Notes: generated by a model from the sequence alone, not told the origin. DNA of 40,476 nt from an uncultured Acidimicrobiaceae bacterium (GCA_903845085.1 CAIMWD010000005.1:1-40476); one strand, 5' to 3'. Counted from the stretch's first letter, positions 18,507 to 28,239 are shown. A program made the numbers and translations.

Positions 18507-19418
18507 ATGACGAACACATCTGCAGCTGACGGAGTTAATGAGCGCACCACCGGCACCGTACGGGTGAAGCGCGGGCTTGCGGAGATGCTCCGCGGCGGTG
18601 TCATTATGGACGTCGTCAACGCCGAGCAGGCAAAGATCGCCGAGGATGCTGGAGCGGTCGCGGTGATGGCGCTCGAGCGCGTCCCCTCCGACATCCGTCG
18701 CGATGGCGGAGTCGCACGGATGAGTGATCCTGAGCTGATCATTGGAATCCAAGAGGCGGTCACCATTCCGGTGATGGCAAAGGCACGGATCGGTCACTTC
18801 GCCGAGGCGCAGATACTTGAGTCGCTCAACGTCGACTACATCGACGAGAGCGAGGTGCTCACCCCTGCAGATGAGGCATACCACATCGATAAGTGGAACT
18901 TCACGGTTCCCTTTGTCTGCGGAGCAACGAACCTCGGTGAGGCGCTGCGTCGCATCTCAGAGGGTGCCTGCCTGATCCGTTCGAAGGGCGAGGCGGGTAC
19001 CGGAAACGTGGTGGAGGCGGTGCGCCACCTCCGTTCCATCCTCGGCGACATCGGTCGTATCCGCGCGGCGAACCCCACGGAGCTCTTTGGTTGGGCAAAA
19101 AACCTACAGGCCTCGATCGACCTCGTACGCGAGATCCACGAGACCGGCAAGCTTCCCGTCCCGCTGTTCTGTGCCGGTGGTCTCTCTACCCCGGCTGATG
19201 CCTCACTCGTGATGCAGCTCGGTGCTGAGGCGGTATTCGTTGGTTCGGGGATCTTTAAGAGCGAAGACCCCGTGCGGATGGCAGCTGCCATCGTCGAGGC
19301 AACGGCGCACTACGACGATCCTGCGGTGTTGGTGAAGGTATCTCGCGGACTCGGCGACGCGATGCGTGGCTTTGAGATTGCCTCACTCGAGACACGGCTT
19401 GCGGAGCGTGGCTGGTAA
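18507..19418 (+). CDS. pdxS: Pyridoxal 5'-phosphate synthase lyase subunit PdxS
   Basis: [45 protein letters not shown]...DPELI...[13 protein letters not shown]. Confidence 0.98.
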   Translation: MTNTSAADGVNERTTGTVRVKRGLAEMLRGGVIMDVVNAEQAKIAEDAGAVAVMALERVPSDIRRDGGVARMSDPELIIGIQEAVTIPVMAKARIGHFAEAQILESLNVDYIDESEVLTPADEAYHIDKWNFTVPFVCGATNLGEALRRISEGACLIRSKGEAGTGNVVEAVRHLRSILGDIGRIRAANPTELFGWAKNLQASIDLVREIHETGKLPVPLFCAGGLSTPADASLVMQLGAEAVFVGSGIFKSEDPVRMAAAIVEATAHYDDPAVLVKVSRGLGDAMRGFEIASLETRLAERGW

Positions 19419-19448
19419 TTCCCGACCTCGCGAACAGAACTTTCCATC

Positions 19449-20045
19449 GTGAGTCCATCACCGACGGTCGGCGTTCTCGCCCTACAGGGTGACGTGCGTG
19501 AACATACGGACGCGCTGAGTGCCCTCGGCGTCCGCGTACAGAGCGTAAGGACGCCCGCCGAGCTCGAGGGAGTCGAGGCGCTCGTGCTCCCCGGTGGCGA
19601 GTCGACGACGCTTGGTATGTTGCTGCGATCCTCGGGTCTCGATGGTCCACTTCGCGAACGACTGGCAGGGGGCATGCCTGCCTTTGGGACCTGTGCAGGG
19701 ATGATCTTGCTTGCGACCACCGTGCTCGATGGCCGCGCCGATCAGGTTCCACTCGCAGCGATAGACATCGTGGTTCGACGTAACGCGTTTGGCCGCCAAT
19801 TGGAATCGTTTGAGTCAGACCTCTCCATCACCGGTCTCGATTCGCCGATGCACGCCGTGTTTATTCGAGCGCCAATTGTGGAGCGATACGGCGAGGGTGT
19901 GCGTGTGCTCGCTGCAGTCGAATACCGAGAAGAGCTCCGTCCGGTGGTCTGCCAGGAGGGTAGGGTGCTCATCGCCTCTTTTCATCCGGAGCTCACCTCC
20001 GACAGGCGCCTGCACGAACTCTTTCTCACGCACATCGGGATCTAG
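19449..20045 (+). CDS. pdxT: Pyridoxal 5'-phosphate synthase glutaminase subunit PdxT
   Basis: VGVLALQGDVREH, LPGGESTTLG, AFGTCAGMILLA, SFHPELTSDRRLHELFL. Confidence 0.97.
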   Translation: MSPSPTVGVLALQGDVREHTDALSALGVRVQSVRTPAELEGVEALVLPGGESTTLGMLLRSSGLDGPLRERLAGGMPAFGTCAGMILLATTVLDGRADQVPLAAIDIVVRRNAFGRQLESFESDLSITGLDSPMHAVFIRAPIVERYGEGVRVLAAVEYREELRPVVCQEGRVLIASFHPELTSDRRLHELFLTHIGI

Positions 20046-20153
20046 CTCGGTCGCCCTACGCCTTTGGAAGAGATCTGCCCACTCTGGTGTTAAAGAGAGT
20101 AGGGCGCGTTTCTCGCCACCCTATGGTGAGTGCATGTTCCCAAAGGAGGCATC

Positions 20154-20630
20154 ATGCAGATCGTTGAGCTTGGTCACGCAGTTTTGTTCGTAAAGAATCT
20201 GGAACGGTCGGTCCACTTCTACCGTGATGTCCTCGGGTTTCCCGAGATCACGGTGCCGGTCGAGGAGGGCACCGCACATCCGATGGCACGGACCGCGATG
20301 TTCACGACGGGAAGGACGCATCATGAGCTCTTCCTCATCGAGGTAGGCGAGGGAGCACCTCATCCCGGACAGGGTCGCCGCGCCGGCCTCTATCACCTTG
20401 GGCTCAAGATCGGCAACGATGATGCCGATCTTGTGGCCGCGATCGCTGAGCTTCACGCAGCGGGGGTCACGATCGTTGGTGCCTCAGATCACACGGTCAC
20501 CCATAGCCTCTATGTGCAAGATCCCGACGGCAACGAGATCGAGCTCTATGTCGACGTCGTCGGCGTAGATTGGCACGACCCGAAGATGGTCTTGACCCCA
20601 ACGCGACCCCTCGTCCTGCCACGCGCTTAG
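20154..20630 (+). CDS. VOC-superfamily (glyoxalase/dioxygenase-like) protein
   Basis: HAVLFVKNLERSVHFYRDVLGFPE...SLYVQDPDGNEIELYVD. Confidence 0.88.
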   Translation: MQIVELGHAVLFVKNLERSVHFYRDVLGFPEITVPVEEGTAHPMARTAMFTTGRTHHELFLIEVGEGAPHPGQGRRAGLYHLGLKIGNDDADLVAAIAELHAAGVTIVGASDHTVTHSLYVQDPDGNEIELYVDVVGVDWHDPKMVLTPTRPLVLPRA

Positions 20631-20673
20631 CGACACCTTCTCGCGGAGCTGGAGGGTGGGAGCGGTTACATCC

Positions 20674-21690
20674 CTAGGGGACCACGTCGATGAGTACCTT
20701 GCCGACAAAGTGATGTTCGACTGCACGGTGGGCAGCACGCGTCTCCTCAAGGGAGAAGCGCCCGAGCGGCAGACCAAACTCCTCGCCCACGCGGAGAACG
20801 CCTGCCTTCAGTGCGGCAGCGACATCGGCGACGGCATGGGCTTTGGGCTCATCCGGAACGCTATAGAGGTAGACGAACTGAATGCGCGCGTTGAGCTTCA
20901 TCATCGTACGAATCTCGAGATTGAGCGGCTCAACGCCGCTCGCATAGATCGCGATGGCGCCGTTGTTCTTCAAAACGCCCGCGTTGAGCTCCTGATTCGT
21001 TGCTGAGGAGACCTCCACGACAAGATCGATTCCCACGGGGGCGAACTCTCGGACCTTTTCAATCGCGTGTGATTTGGTGTAGTTCACCGTGAGGTCAGCT
21101 CCCGCTCGTTTTGCGAGTTCGGCCTTCTCTTTGGAGCTCACCGTCGCGATCGTTCGCGCTCCCGCCCAACGGGCGAGCTCGATCGCTGCATGTCCGACTG
21201 CGCCCGCTCCGCCGGCGATGAGGATGTTCTTGCCGGCAAGGGCGCCAGGTGTAAGGCGAGATGGTCCATCCTCGGCGATCGTGAGGCATCGATGAGCGGT
21301 AAGCGCGGGCACCCCAAGCGCTGCGCCGAGATCAAAACTTGCGCTCTCTGGGAGCGCCACCGCGTGCGCCGAATCGATCGCAAGGTAGTCCGCCGCCGTA
21401 CCGTAGGCTCGATTGTGCTGGGCCTCATAGATCCAAACTCGCTCACCTACACGTGTGGCATCGACGTCCGTTCCCACGGCGGTGATCACGCCTGCGCCAT
21501 CTTGGTTCGGCGTGATCTCCGCAAAGGCGGGCTTGGCGCTCGAACCACGACGCGACTTCCAATCGGTCGGGTTTACGCCGGAGCGATGCACCTGAACGAG
21601 GACCTCATTGGGCTGGGGGAGTGGAACTTCGCGCTCGACCAGCTGCAACACCTTCGGCCCGCCAAACTCGGTATAGACGATCGCACGCAT
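20674..21690 (-). CDS. NADPH:quinone reductase-like MDR-family oxidoreductase
   Basis: MRAIVYTEFGGPKVLQLVEREVPLPQPNEVLVQVHRSGVNPTDWKSRRG; ILIAGGAGAVGHAAIELARWAGA. Confidence 0.9.
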   Translation of the reverse strand: MRAIVYTEFGGPKVLQLVEREVPLPQPNEVLVQVHRSGVNPTDWKSRRGSSAKPAFAEITPNQDGAGVITAVGTDVDATRVGERVWIYEAQHNRAYGTAADYLAIDSAHAVALPESASFDLGAALGVPALTAHRCLTIAEDGPSRLTPGALAGKNILIAGGAGAVGHAAIELARWAGARTIATVSSKEKAELAKRAGADLTVNYTKSHAIEKVREFAPVGIDLVVEVSSATNQELNAGVLKNNGAIAIYASGVEPLNLEIRTMMKLNARIQFVYLYSVPDEPKAHAVADVAAALKAGVLRVGEEFGLPLGRFSLEETRAAHRAVEHHFVGKVLIDVVP

Positions 21691-21778
21691 CAGTTCGACT
21701 CGCTCTCTTGTCGCGGGCACCTCAGAATCGCAGGAGACTGGGGGAGCACTCTGGTCGTGCGGGAGGTCGAGTGCCGGG

Positions 21779-22234
21779 TCATCGCGAGACCCAGGCGTCG
21801 GGATCACCGACGAGTTTGCGCACGTTCGCCGGGAGCTTTCCGCTGACCACATCGGCAAGCGTCGTCGTCTCTAGCACGCTCCGCAGCGTCGCCCGCACGG
21901 CGATCCATACATCCTTGAGACTTGATGCCGCCCCCGAATAGGAGGTCTCTTCAGGGTGCTCTCCGCGCACCGCGGCAAGTGGGCCATCGATCGCACGGAT
22001 GATGTCGGCCAGCGTGATTGTTGCCGCGTCGCGAGCAAGTCGGTATCCACCATCTGCGCCACGCTGGCTCACGATGATGTGGTTACGTCGCAGCTCGGCA
22101 AGGATCCCATCGAGGAATTTTGCCGGGAGATCCTGCTCCTGCGAGAGTGCAACACCCGACATCGGGCCGCCTCCGTGCGCAGCAAGGACGAGGAGCGCCC
22201 GTACGGCGTATTCGACCTTGGCGGAGATATGCAT
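21779..22234 (-). CDS. Rrf2-family transcriptional regulator without cysteines
   Basis: MHISAKVEYAVRALLVLAAHGGGPMSGVALSQEQDLPAKFLDGILAELRRNHIIVSQRGADGGYRLAR; no Cys in the deduced protein. Confidence 0.9.
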   Translation of the reverse strand: MHISAKVEYAVRALLVLAAHGGGPMSGVALSQEQDLPAKFLDGILAELRRNHIIVSQRGADGGYRLARDAATITLADIIRAIDGPLAAVRGEHPEETSYSGAASSLKDVWIAVRATLRSVLETTTLADVVSGKLPANVRKLVGDPDAWVSR

Positions 22235-22304
22235 CTGATGTTGTCCCCTCTGTGACCCGGTAGCGCTCGGCGAGTTCCCTAGCGAGCGTAGTGGTCGTGA
22301 CCTC

Positions 22305-23795
22305 TTAGAGCTCGCTTGCCCAGTAATTTGGTGCGTCGACGACGCCCGAGAGGTCATGGGGATGGTTCTCGCGGTTCGCCATCGGCGTCACGCGAATAAA
22401 TTGCGCTCGGTCACGGAGCTCCGCGATCGTGGGCGTTCCGCAGTAGCCCATCGCCTGACGAAGACCTCCTACGAGTTGGTGGACGACCTCATGCATGGGA
22501 CCGCGATAGGCGACGTTGCCCTCGACTCCCTCGGGAACCACCTTCTCCGCATCGATCACATCGTCCTGCGAGTACCGGTCTTTCGAGAATGAACGCGATG
22601 ACATCGCACCCATCGAACCCATTCCGCGATAGAGCTTTCGTGGTTGATTACCGATCATTGCGATCTCGCCAGGGCTCTCGTCGACACCCGCAAAGAGGCT
22701 GCCGAGCATGACGGCGTGTGCACCTGCACCGATCGCCTTTGCGATATCGCCCGAGTAGCGGATACCACCGTCGGCGATGATGCCGACGCCGTAACCCTTA
22801 GCCGCCATCGCACACTGCTGAATTGCTGACCACTGCGGTACGCCAATTCCAGTAACAACCCGGGTAGTGCAGATCGCACCTGGGCCGATTCCGACCTTCA
22901 CCACATCGGCACCCGCCTCTGCGAGCGCACGAGTCGCCGCCGGCGTTGCGACATTGCCGCCGACGATGACACCCTGTGGCCAATTGGCGCGGAGCTCGTG
23001 GACGGTCTCGATCACCCTCATGGAGTGACCGTGTGCCGTATCCACACAGATCACATCGATGCCAGCATCGATGAGGAGCTTTGCGCGAGCGAGCGCATCT
23101 TCGCCGACGCCTATAGCGGCGCCAACTCGCAGGCGCCCTGCGCTGTCTTTACAGGCAAATGGGTGCTGCTCCTGTTTAGTGATGTCCTTCACGGTGATCA
23201 GTCCCCGAAGACGTCCATCGGCGTCGGTGATCGGAAGCTTCTCTACCTTCGCACCCTGCAGGATTCGACGGGCCTGAGCAAGGTCGGTGCCCACAGGGGC
23301 GGTGATGAGTCCCTCACGGGTCATCACCTCTCGGACGGGCACAGAGGGGTCCTCGTGAAAGCGAAGATCTCGGTTCGTGATAATTCCGACGAGCCGATCG
23401 CTCTCGTCTACAACCGGCACTCCCGAGATATGAAATCGCGCCATTACCTCCAGTGCCTCCGCGACGAGCTGATCGGGATGCACCTTTACCGGGTTGGTCA
23501 CCATACCCGCCTCGGAGCGTTTCACCCGATCGATCTCCGCGGCCTGTTGGTCAGGCGACATATTTCGATGCACCACACCGAGTCCGCCCAGGCGGGCGAG
23601 TGCGATGGCAAGGCGCGACTCCGTTACGGTGTCCATTGCCGCGGAGATCAGCGGGATGTTCAGTTCGAGTCGATCGCAGAGCTGAGTCGCCGTGTTTGCC
23701 TCCGAGGGCATGAGATCAGAGGCCTGGGGGAGCAAGAGCACGTCATCGAAGGTGAGCGCGATCTGGTCGTCGAGTTGAGGAACTCGCTCGGACAA
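22305..23795 (-). CDS. guaB: Inosine-5'-monophosphate dehydrogenase
   Basis: [18 protein letters not shown] domains, [33 protein letters not shown]; probable TTG start near 23795, upstream starts to 23912 possible. Confidence 0.96.
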   Translation of the reverse strand: MSERVPQLDDQIALTFDDVLLLPQASDLMPSEANTATQLCDRLELNIPLISAAMDTVTESRLAIALARLGGLGVVHRNMSPDQQAAEIDRVKRSEAGMVTNPVKVHPDQLVAEALEVMARFHISGVPVVDESDRLVGIITNRDLRFHEDPSVPVREVMTREGLITAPVGTDLAQARRILQGAKVEKLPITDADGRLRGLITVKDITKQEQHPFACKDSAGRLRVGAAIGVGEDALARAKLLIDAGIDVICVDTAHGHSMRVIETVHELRANWPQGVIVGGNVATPAATRALAEAGADVVKVGIGPGAICTTRVVTGIGVPQWSAIQQCAMAAKGYGVGIIADGGIRYSGDIAKAIGAGAHAVMLGSLFAGVDESPGEIAMIGNQPRKLYRGMGSMGAMSSRSFSKDRYSQDDVIDAEKVVPEGVEGNVAYRGPMHEVVHQLVGGLRQAMGYCGTPTIAELRDRAQFIRVTPMANRENHPHDLSGVVDAPNYWASEL

Positions 23796-23943
23796 CGGAT
23801 ACCACCTTTTTAAGGTCTGTCGGCCTTGTGAGCCGTGACGATGTCCTCTCCATGGTACCGCCTCGATCCCGCCACGCAGAGATGCAGATGATGAATCTTG
23901 CGTGGAGATCATTTTGGAGAGTGGCCCCTAAACTCAATCACCG

Positions 23944-24399
23944 GTGAACACAGCGAGAGAGGCAAGTTCTGTGTCAGAGAGTGCGAGCCATTCCCGGCGC
24001 TGGGGCATCTTGCTCACCCTCGTGGTGGTGGAGTTCATCACGGGAATAGTCGCCATTCTCGCCGTCCCCTTCTCCCGTCCAGATGGGCTCGTGGCGCGTT
24101 CGGGTGAGCTCTTTTATCTTCTCCACTCCGTTTTAGGACTCGTGTTGAGTGTGATCGCGGTGACCGTCTTACTCATCACTCCAAAGAGTGAGCGGATCGC
24201 TTATATCGCTTCGATGGGTGGACTCTCGGGTGTTGTTGTCGCCGCTGGCGGCGGCGTTCTCACGACGATGCACGCGCTACGTCTCATGGGGATGGGGCTG
24301 ATGCTGCTGGGCGTGATGATCTCCGCGATCGCCTATTTGCTTCCGCTGGTGGGGAACCTCACGCAGATCGTCGTTGCGCACAGCGAGGTTGAGGAGTGA
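23944..24399 (+). CDS. Integral membrane protein of unknown function (about 4 TM)
   Basis: Strong hydrophobic segments; TAAACT then 9 nt then GTG suggests a leaderless start. Confidence 0.7.
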   Translation: MNTAREASSVSESASHSRRWGILLTLVVVEFITGIVAILAVPFSRPDGLVARSGELFYLLHSVLGLVLSVIAVTVLLITPKSERIAYIASMGGLSGVVVAAGGGVLTTMHALRLMGMGLMLLGVMISAIAYLLPLVGNLTQIVVAHSEVEE

Positions 24400-24452
24400 C
24401 GCGGTGTGCCGGGTGAACAGAGTATTGATCATTCGCGGCTGCGAACGCCAAA

Positions 24453-24480
24453 GCACCCCCGGAGGCAACTCCGGGGGTGC
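24453..24480 (-). terminator. Hairpin GCACCCCCGGAG-GCAA-CTCCGGGGGTGC, probable transcription terminator of the rpf-like gene
   Basis: Perfect 12-bp stem with a GCAA tetraloop, 6 nt downstream of the stop at 24487; only a short TTT follows on the - strand. Confidence 0.75.
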
Positions 24481-24486
24481 GAGAAC

Positions 24487-25011
24487 TCAGGCGACGCCGA
24501 TGGCCCAGGAGCAATTTGGCCAAGCGCCCCATCCCTGCAGCGTGAGGAGTCGCTGAGCAGCGAGATCCTGCGTGGCAGTTGTGGCAGCGCTCGGAAGCCC
24601 CGTCATACCAACCTCGGTCCATGAGCCAAGGGTGAACTGGTAGGCGCCGTAGTAGCCGTTCCCACTGTTCTCGGCGTAGTTGCCGCTCGACTCACAGGTA
24701 CGAAGGCGCGACCACACCGTGGTCGAACTTGTTGTCGGTGTAGTGAGCGTCTGTGCTACCGAATTGGGGAGCAGAAACTGGGCAGGTCCCGTAGACGAGA
24801 GAAACCTCGTTACATGTTGTCGACGATGACCGATACGTACATGACCGGCAGTGCTGCGGTGAGCGCTGCTGGGCATCGTTGGTGCGGCCTTGGGAGACCG
24901 ATAGTGCGCTGATGCGGATACTGCGGTGACGCCAGTGGCGCTAAAGATAAGCGAGCCGATCGTGAGACCGGTCGATGTCGCGGCGAATGCGAGCAAAGGG
25001 TGCTTGCGCAT
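24487..25011 (-). CDS. Secreted Rpf-like transglycosylase (resuscitation-promoting factor domain)
   Basis: Signal-like N-terminus; VWSRLRTCESSGNYAENSGNGYYGAYQFTLGSWTEVGMTGLP...AAQRLLTLQGWGAWPNCS; RBS ggaggcaag. Confidence 0.9.
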   Translation of the reverse strand: MRKHPLLAFAATSTGLTIGSLIFSATGVTAVSASAHYRSPKAAPTMPSSAHRSTAGHVRIGHRRQHVTRFLSSTGPAQFLLPNSVAQTLTTPTTSSTTVWSRLRTCESSGNYAENSGNGYYGAYQFTLGSWTEVGMTGLPSAATTATQDLAAQRLLTLQGWGAWPNCSWAIGVA

Positions 25012-25404
25012 CTTGCCTCCTTGGATTTCGTAGCCAGGTGGGTAAGGATGCGGGCATGCCGTCTTGATGCATGCGTCTCGTGGTGCGATGCCGGAAGGGC
25101 AGTTCGAACCGAGGGGTTAAGTCCTGCGAGGTGCAGACGGGGATGGCCCTTGGCTGGGGTATTCGTGGCTCCTTCTGCTGTGTCAATAAGCGGGGTCAGC
25201 GACAAGATCGTGGGCATGCGAAAAGAGAGGTGGGGATGATAGGCGGTCGTTCGGGGAAACTGCGTCCCTGCCGAACAACTCCCCGCTCTGGTCGCATGAA
25301 CCATCTGTCGGGTGAATGATTGGTGCGTATCAGCATACCGGGGGGTAATGGCAATTACACCGTATTAACTTTAAATAACCTGCTCAGTGCCGGTTTATCG
25401 CAAT

Positions 25405-25422
25405 CAAAATCAGTTGATTTTG
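25405..25422 (-). repeat. AT-rich inverted repeat CAAAATCA-GT-TGATTTTG downstream of glnD; possible weak terminator
   Basis: Perfect 8-bp arms, 2-bp spacer, about 30 nt beyond the glnD stop. Confidence 0.4.
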
Positions 25423-25452
25423 TACCCGAATGGCGACAAAAGATGGATCCGC

Positions 25453-27819
25453 TTAGGCCTCAACAGGCTGACTAATTATCGTGGAAAGACGATCCGTGAG
25501 CGCTGCGATCATCGACTCATCCACAATCTTGTTGCCCTCGTGATCGTGTACGTAGAAGGTGTCGATGACCTCGTGTCCCAATGTGTCGACCATCGCCGAG
25601 GCGACATCGAGGCCAGAGTTCGCGAGCTCCGAGGTGATGTTGTGGAGAAGGCCAAATTGGTCCGTCGCACGCACCTCAATCACGGTCGCACGCTCGGAGG
25701 CGTTGTTGTCGACCTTTACGTGAAATTTTGTCGGGAAGGCAGAGGCCGGACGGCGGTTACGTGCGTAGGTCGTGTCACGTTGACGAAGTCGGTCGGTGAA
25801 CGGCGTCTTGCCGGTGCATGCAGCAATCACCTCGCGTTCCACGTTGGTCCAATCGACGGGGCGATCAAATGAGGGCTCGATGTCGAATATCTCGAGCGCC
25901 ATTCCGGGGATGCCCTCCACTGCGGTGGCACGATGCACGCTGCAGCCGTGGAGCGCGAGCGCACCGGTTACGGCAGCGAAAAGTCCCATGGTGTCGGGAG
26001 CGACGACTGTGATGCGCCGCCCCTGTGCGAGCAGGGCAACCTCGCCACGCTCCAAAAGCGCTGCCTGTTCCGGAGTCGGTGTAAACACACTTGCTGCCTC
26101 AACCCCATCGCCATTGAGCACTGCCTCGACACGTTGCACCAGGTTGGCAACAAGCTCTGATTTCCATGGTCCCCACGCAGAGGTCCCGGTCGCTTGACCA
26201 TCTGCCTCAGTGAGTGCGGCGAGGAGCTCGAGTGTGTTGTGATCCCCGACAAGCTTTGCGACCAGGGCCGCAGTCGCCGGATCGTCAATGTCACGCCGCG
26301 TTGCACATTCGGGGAGCACCAGGTGGTACAGCACCAGCTTGTTGAGTGTTGCAATGTCGCGCTCATCGAATCCCATGCGCCGTGCGATGGTGGTCCCGAT
26401 TTCAACGCCGACCTCACTGTGGTCGCCGGGCGTTCCCTTACCGATGTCGTGCAACAGCGCCGACATGACGAGGAGATCGGGTCGGCCAACCATTCCGAGA
26501 TGCTCACTAGAGCGCGCGATCGCCTCAAGAAGGTGGCGATCAACGGTAAATCGGTGATAGGCGTTCCGCTGTGGTCGATTACGGACGACCGTCCATTCGG
26601 GAAGGAAATACTCAAAGATGCGACGTTGGTCAAGTGCCTCGACCACGGGAACGAGCGCGTCTCCGGTCTGCAGTAGCGCGATAAATGCATTTCGCAGATC
26701 GTCAGACCATGGCGCCTTCGGTACCACCATGTCCCGCTCGAGATGGTCGAGAGTGGTTCGTGAGATGAGCGCATCGCGCTCTGCTGCGGCGAGTGCCACC
26801 TTGATCGCGAGCTCTGGATGTGTGGCGACATCGGCACTTGCGCGCAGCGCAATCTCGCCGCGACGCCAGATAATGTCAGGACCGATCGCTGCCTCACCAA
26901 CGGCCGGCTCCTCCGGCGGTCGTTGAATAATGCCGATGCGATGCCACGTCTCTTTGATTGCGGTGGTGATCGCTCGTCCCGCTTCGGCCATCGCGGCCAT
27001 CAGTCGATCGGCATCGGCGTAATTCAGTGTGCGTGCAACTTGGTCCTGCTCTTGGAGGAGGAGGCGGTCACCCGCGGAGGAGGTACGGCAGTGCACCGCA
27101 ACCCGTGCGGCGGTGATTGTTCGCTCCGCATCGAGGATCTGATGTGAGTCCGCGAGCTCCTTAATCTCTGGCAACGCCTCGCCGATTGCGTGCAAGACCC
27201 CGACATCGCGTAGTCCACCCTCGGCCTGTTTGAGATCTGGTTCGAGAAGGAAGGCGAGCTCGCCAAAGGTTTTATGCCGTGTCGCGATCGACTCCTTTAG
27301 CTCGGGGAGATAGCGCTCCCAGTCGCGCTGCCATAGGTCGCGTGCGCCAGCAAAGACCGGTGCTGCGATCTCCTCATCACCGGCGATCACGCGGCCGTCA
27401 AGAAGGCCCAAGATGACCTTGAGATTCTCGCGTGCCATAGAGAGCGCCTCCTTGCGGGTGCGCACGCTGTGGTCGAGGTGGATGCCACTATCCCAGATCG
27501 CATACCAGATGGAGTTTGCGACTTGGTCGTAGTGACGGCGTCCCTTATGCAATAGCACGAGGTCAAGATCACTCGAGGGGGCGAGTTCGCCACGGCCATA
27601 TCCACCGACGGCGAGGAGTGCAAAACCCTGCGACTTGGCACCGGTCGCCTCGGCAAAGAGCTCACGCAGCCAGTCATCACAGAGCGCGGCGTAGCGTTTG
27701 GGGAGATCAGCGGCAGCGAGTGTGCCCTGGAGTACCTCCTCGGTGAGCTTCGCTTTACGTTCACGGAGCTCTTTTGTGCGAGCGATAGCGGCGGGTGATG
27801 CGGCGGTGGGGGAGGCCAT
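25453..27819 (-). CDS. glnD: [Protein-PII] uridylyltransferase/adenylyltransferase-like GlnD
   Basis: VGGYGRGELAPSSDLDLVLL (nucleotidyltransferase), LLHDIGKGTPGDHSEVG (HD), C-terminal ACT-like repeats; ATG at 27819. Confidence 0.93.
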   Translation of the reverse strand: MASPTAASPAAIARTKELRERKAKLTEEVLQGTLAAADLPKRYAALCDDWLRELFAEATGAKSQGFALLAVGGYGRGELAPSSDLDLVLLHKGRRHYDQVANSIWYAIWDSGIHLDHSVRTRKEALSMARENLKVILGLLDGRVIAGDEEIAAPVFAGARDLWQRDWERYLPELKESIATRHKTFGELAFLLEPDLKQAEGGLRDVGVLHAIGEALPEIKELADSHQILDAERTITAARVAVHCRTSSAGDRLLLQEQDQVARTLNYADADRLMAAMAEAGRAITTAIKETWHRIGIIQRPPEEPAVGEAAIGPDIIWRRGEIALRASADVATHPELAIKVALAAAERDALISRTTLDHLERDMVVPKAPWSDDLRNAFIALLQTGDALVPVVEALDQRRIFEYFLPEWTVVRNRPQRNAYHRFTVDRHLLEAIARSSEHLGMVGRPDLLVMSALLHDIGKGTPGDHSEVGVEIGTTIARRMGFDERDIATLNKLVLYHLVLPECATRRDIDDPATAALVAKLVGDHNTLELLAALTEADGQATGTSAWGPWKSELVANLVQRVEAVLNGDGVEAASVFTPTPEQAALLERGEVALLAQGRRITVVAPDTMGLFAAVTGALALHGCSVHRATAVEGIPGMALEIFDIEPSFDRPVDWTNVEREVIAACTGKTPFTDRLRQRDTTYARNRRPASAFPTKFHVKVDNNASERATVIEVRATDQFGLLHNITSELANSGLDVASAMVDTLGHEVIDTFYVHDHEGNKIVDESMIAALTDRLSTIISQPVEA

Positions 27820-27826
27820 ATGTCTC

Positions 27827-27837
27827 CTTAGGCTAAG
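27827..27837. promoter_or_regulatory. Palindrome CTTAG-G-CTAAG upstream of glnD; candidate bidirectional -10 (TAGCCT - / TAGGCT +)
   Basis: Perfect 5-bp arms around a 1-bp centre; TANNNT on both strands; 9 nt before the glnD ATG. Confidence 0.4.
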
Positions 27838-28012
27838 CGATGCCCGGGAGTTGAGTGAGACGGGGCGCCATCTTTGCCCGCGAGCAGCTGCGAGTACGTA
27901 GAGTCGTTGTGGTACTCGCTGGCGTGGATGCACATTGGACACCGCGACCTGCACCCGCTGTCGACGTTCTGTCCGCTGGCTCCATCGTTAGTGTGGCCTT
28001 GATAAGGGAGGT

Positions 28013-28219
28013 ATGGCAATGCTCCAGCCGAGGAAGCAAGGCGGACTCCAACCCATGCACGTGGGCGGTGGCGCGGGGGCCATGATCGTCGTGGTGATCG
28101 TGGCATCGATTGTGATTCACGCGATCTTTAGTGTCTTCTCTGTCATCTTCGAGATCGGCGTGATCGCGGTCGTCGCCGGCATGATGTTGCGATTTCTCCG
28201 TCGAGGACGGCGCAGGTAG
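28013..28219 (+). CDS. Small hypothetical membrane protein (68 aa)
   Basis: MAMLQPRKQGGLQPMHVGGGAGAMIVVVIVASIVIHAIFSVFSVIFEIGVIAVVAGMMLRFLRRGRRR; preceded by gggaggt RBS. Confidence 0.55.
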   Translation: MAMLQPRKQGGLQPMHVGGGAGAMIVVVIVASIVIHAIFSVFSVIFEIGVIAVVAGMMLRFLRRGRRR

Positions 28220-28239
28220 GGAGCGCGACATCTGAATAG

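Noticed and set aside
25081-25145. GTTCGAA and a CACCA-like end on the - strand suggesting a tRNA
   Set aside because: The flanking bases cannot form a 5-bp T-stem and no acceptor/anticodon arms are evident.
24810-25304. ORF 24810..25304 (-), 164 aa
   Set aside because: Overlaps the rpf-like gene out of frame and has no domain-like sequence; interpreted as leader/non-coding.
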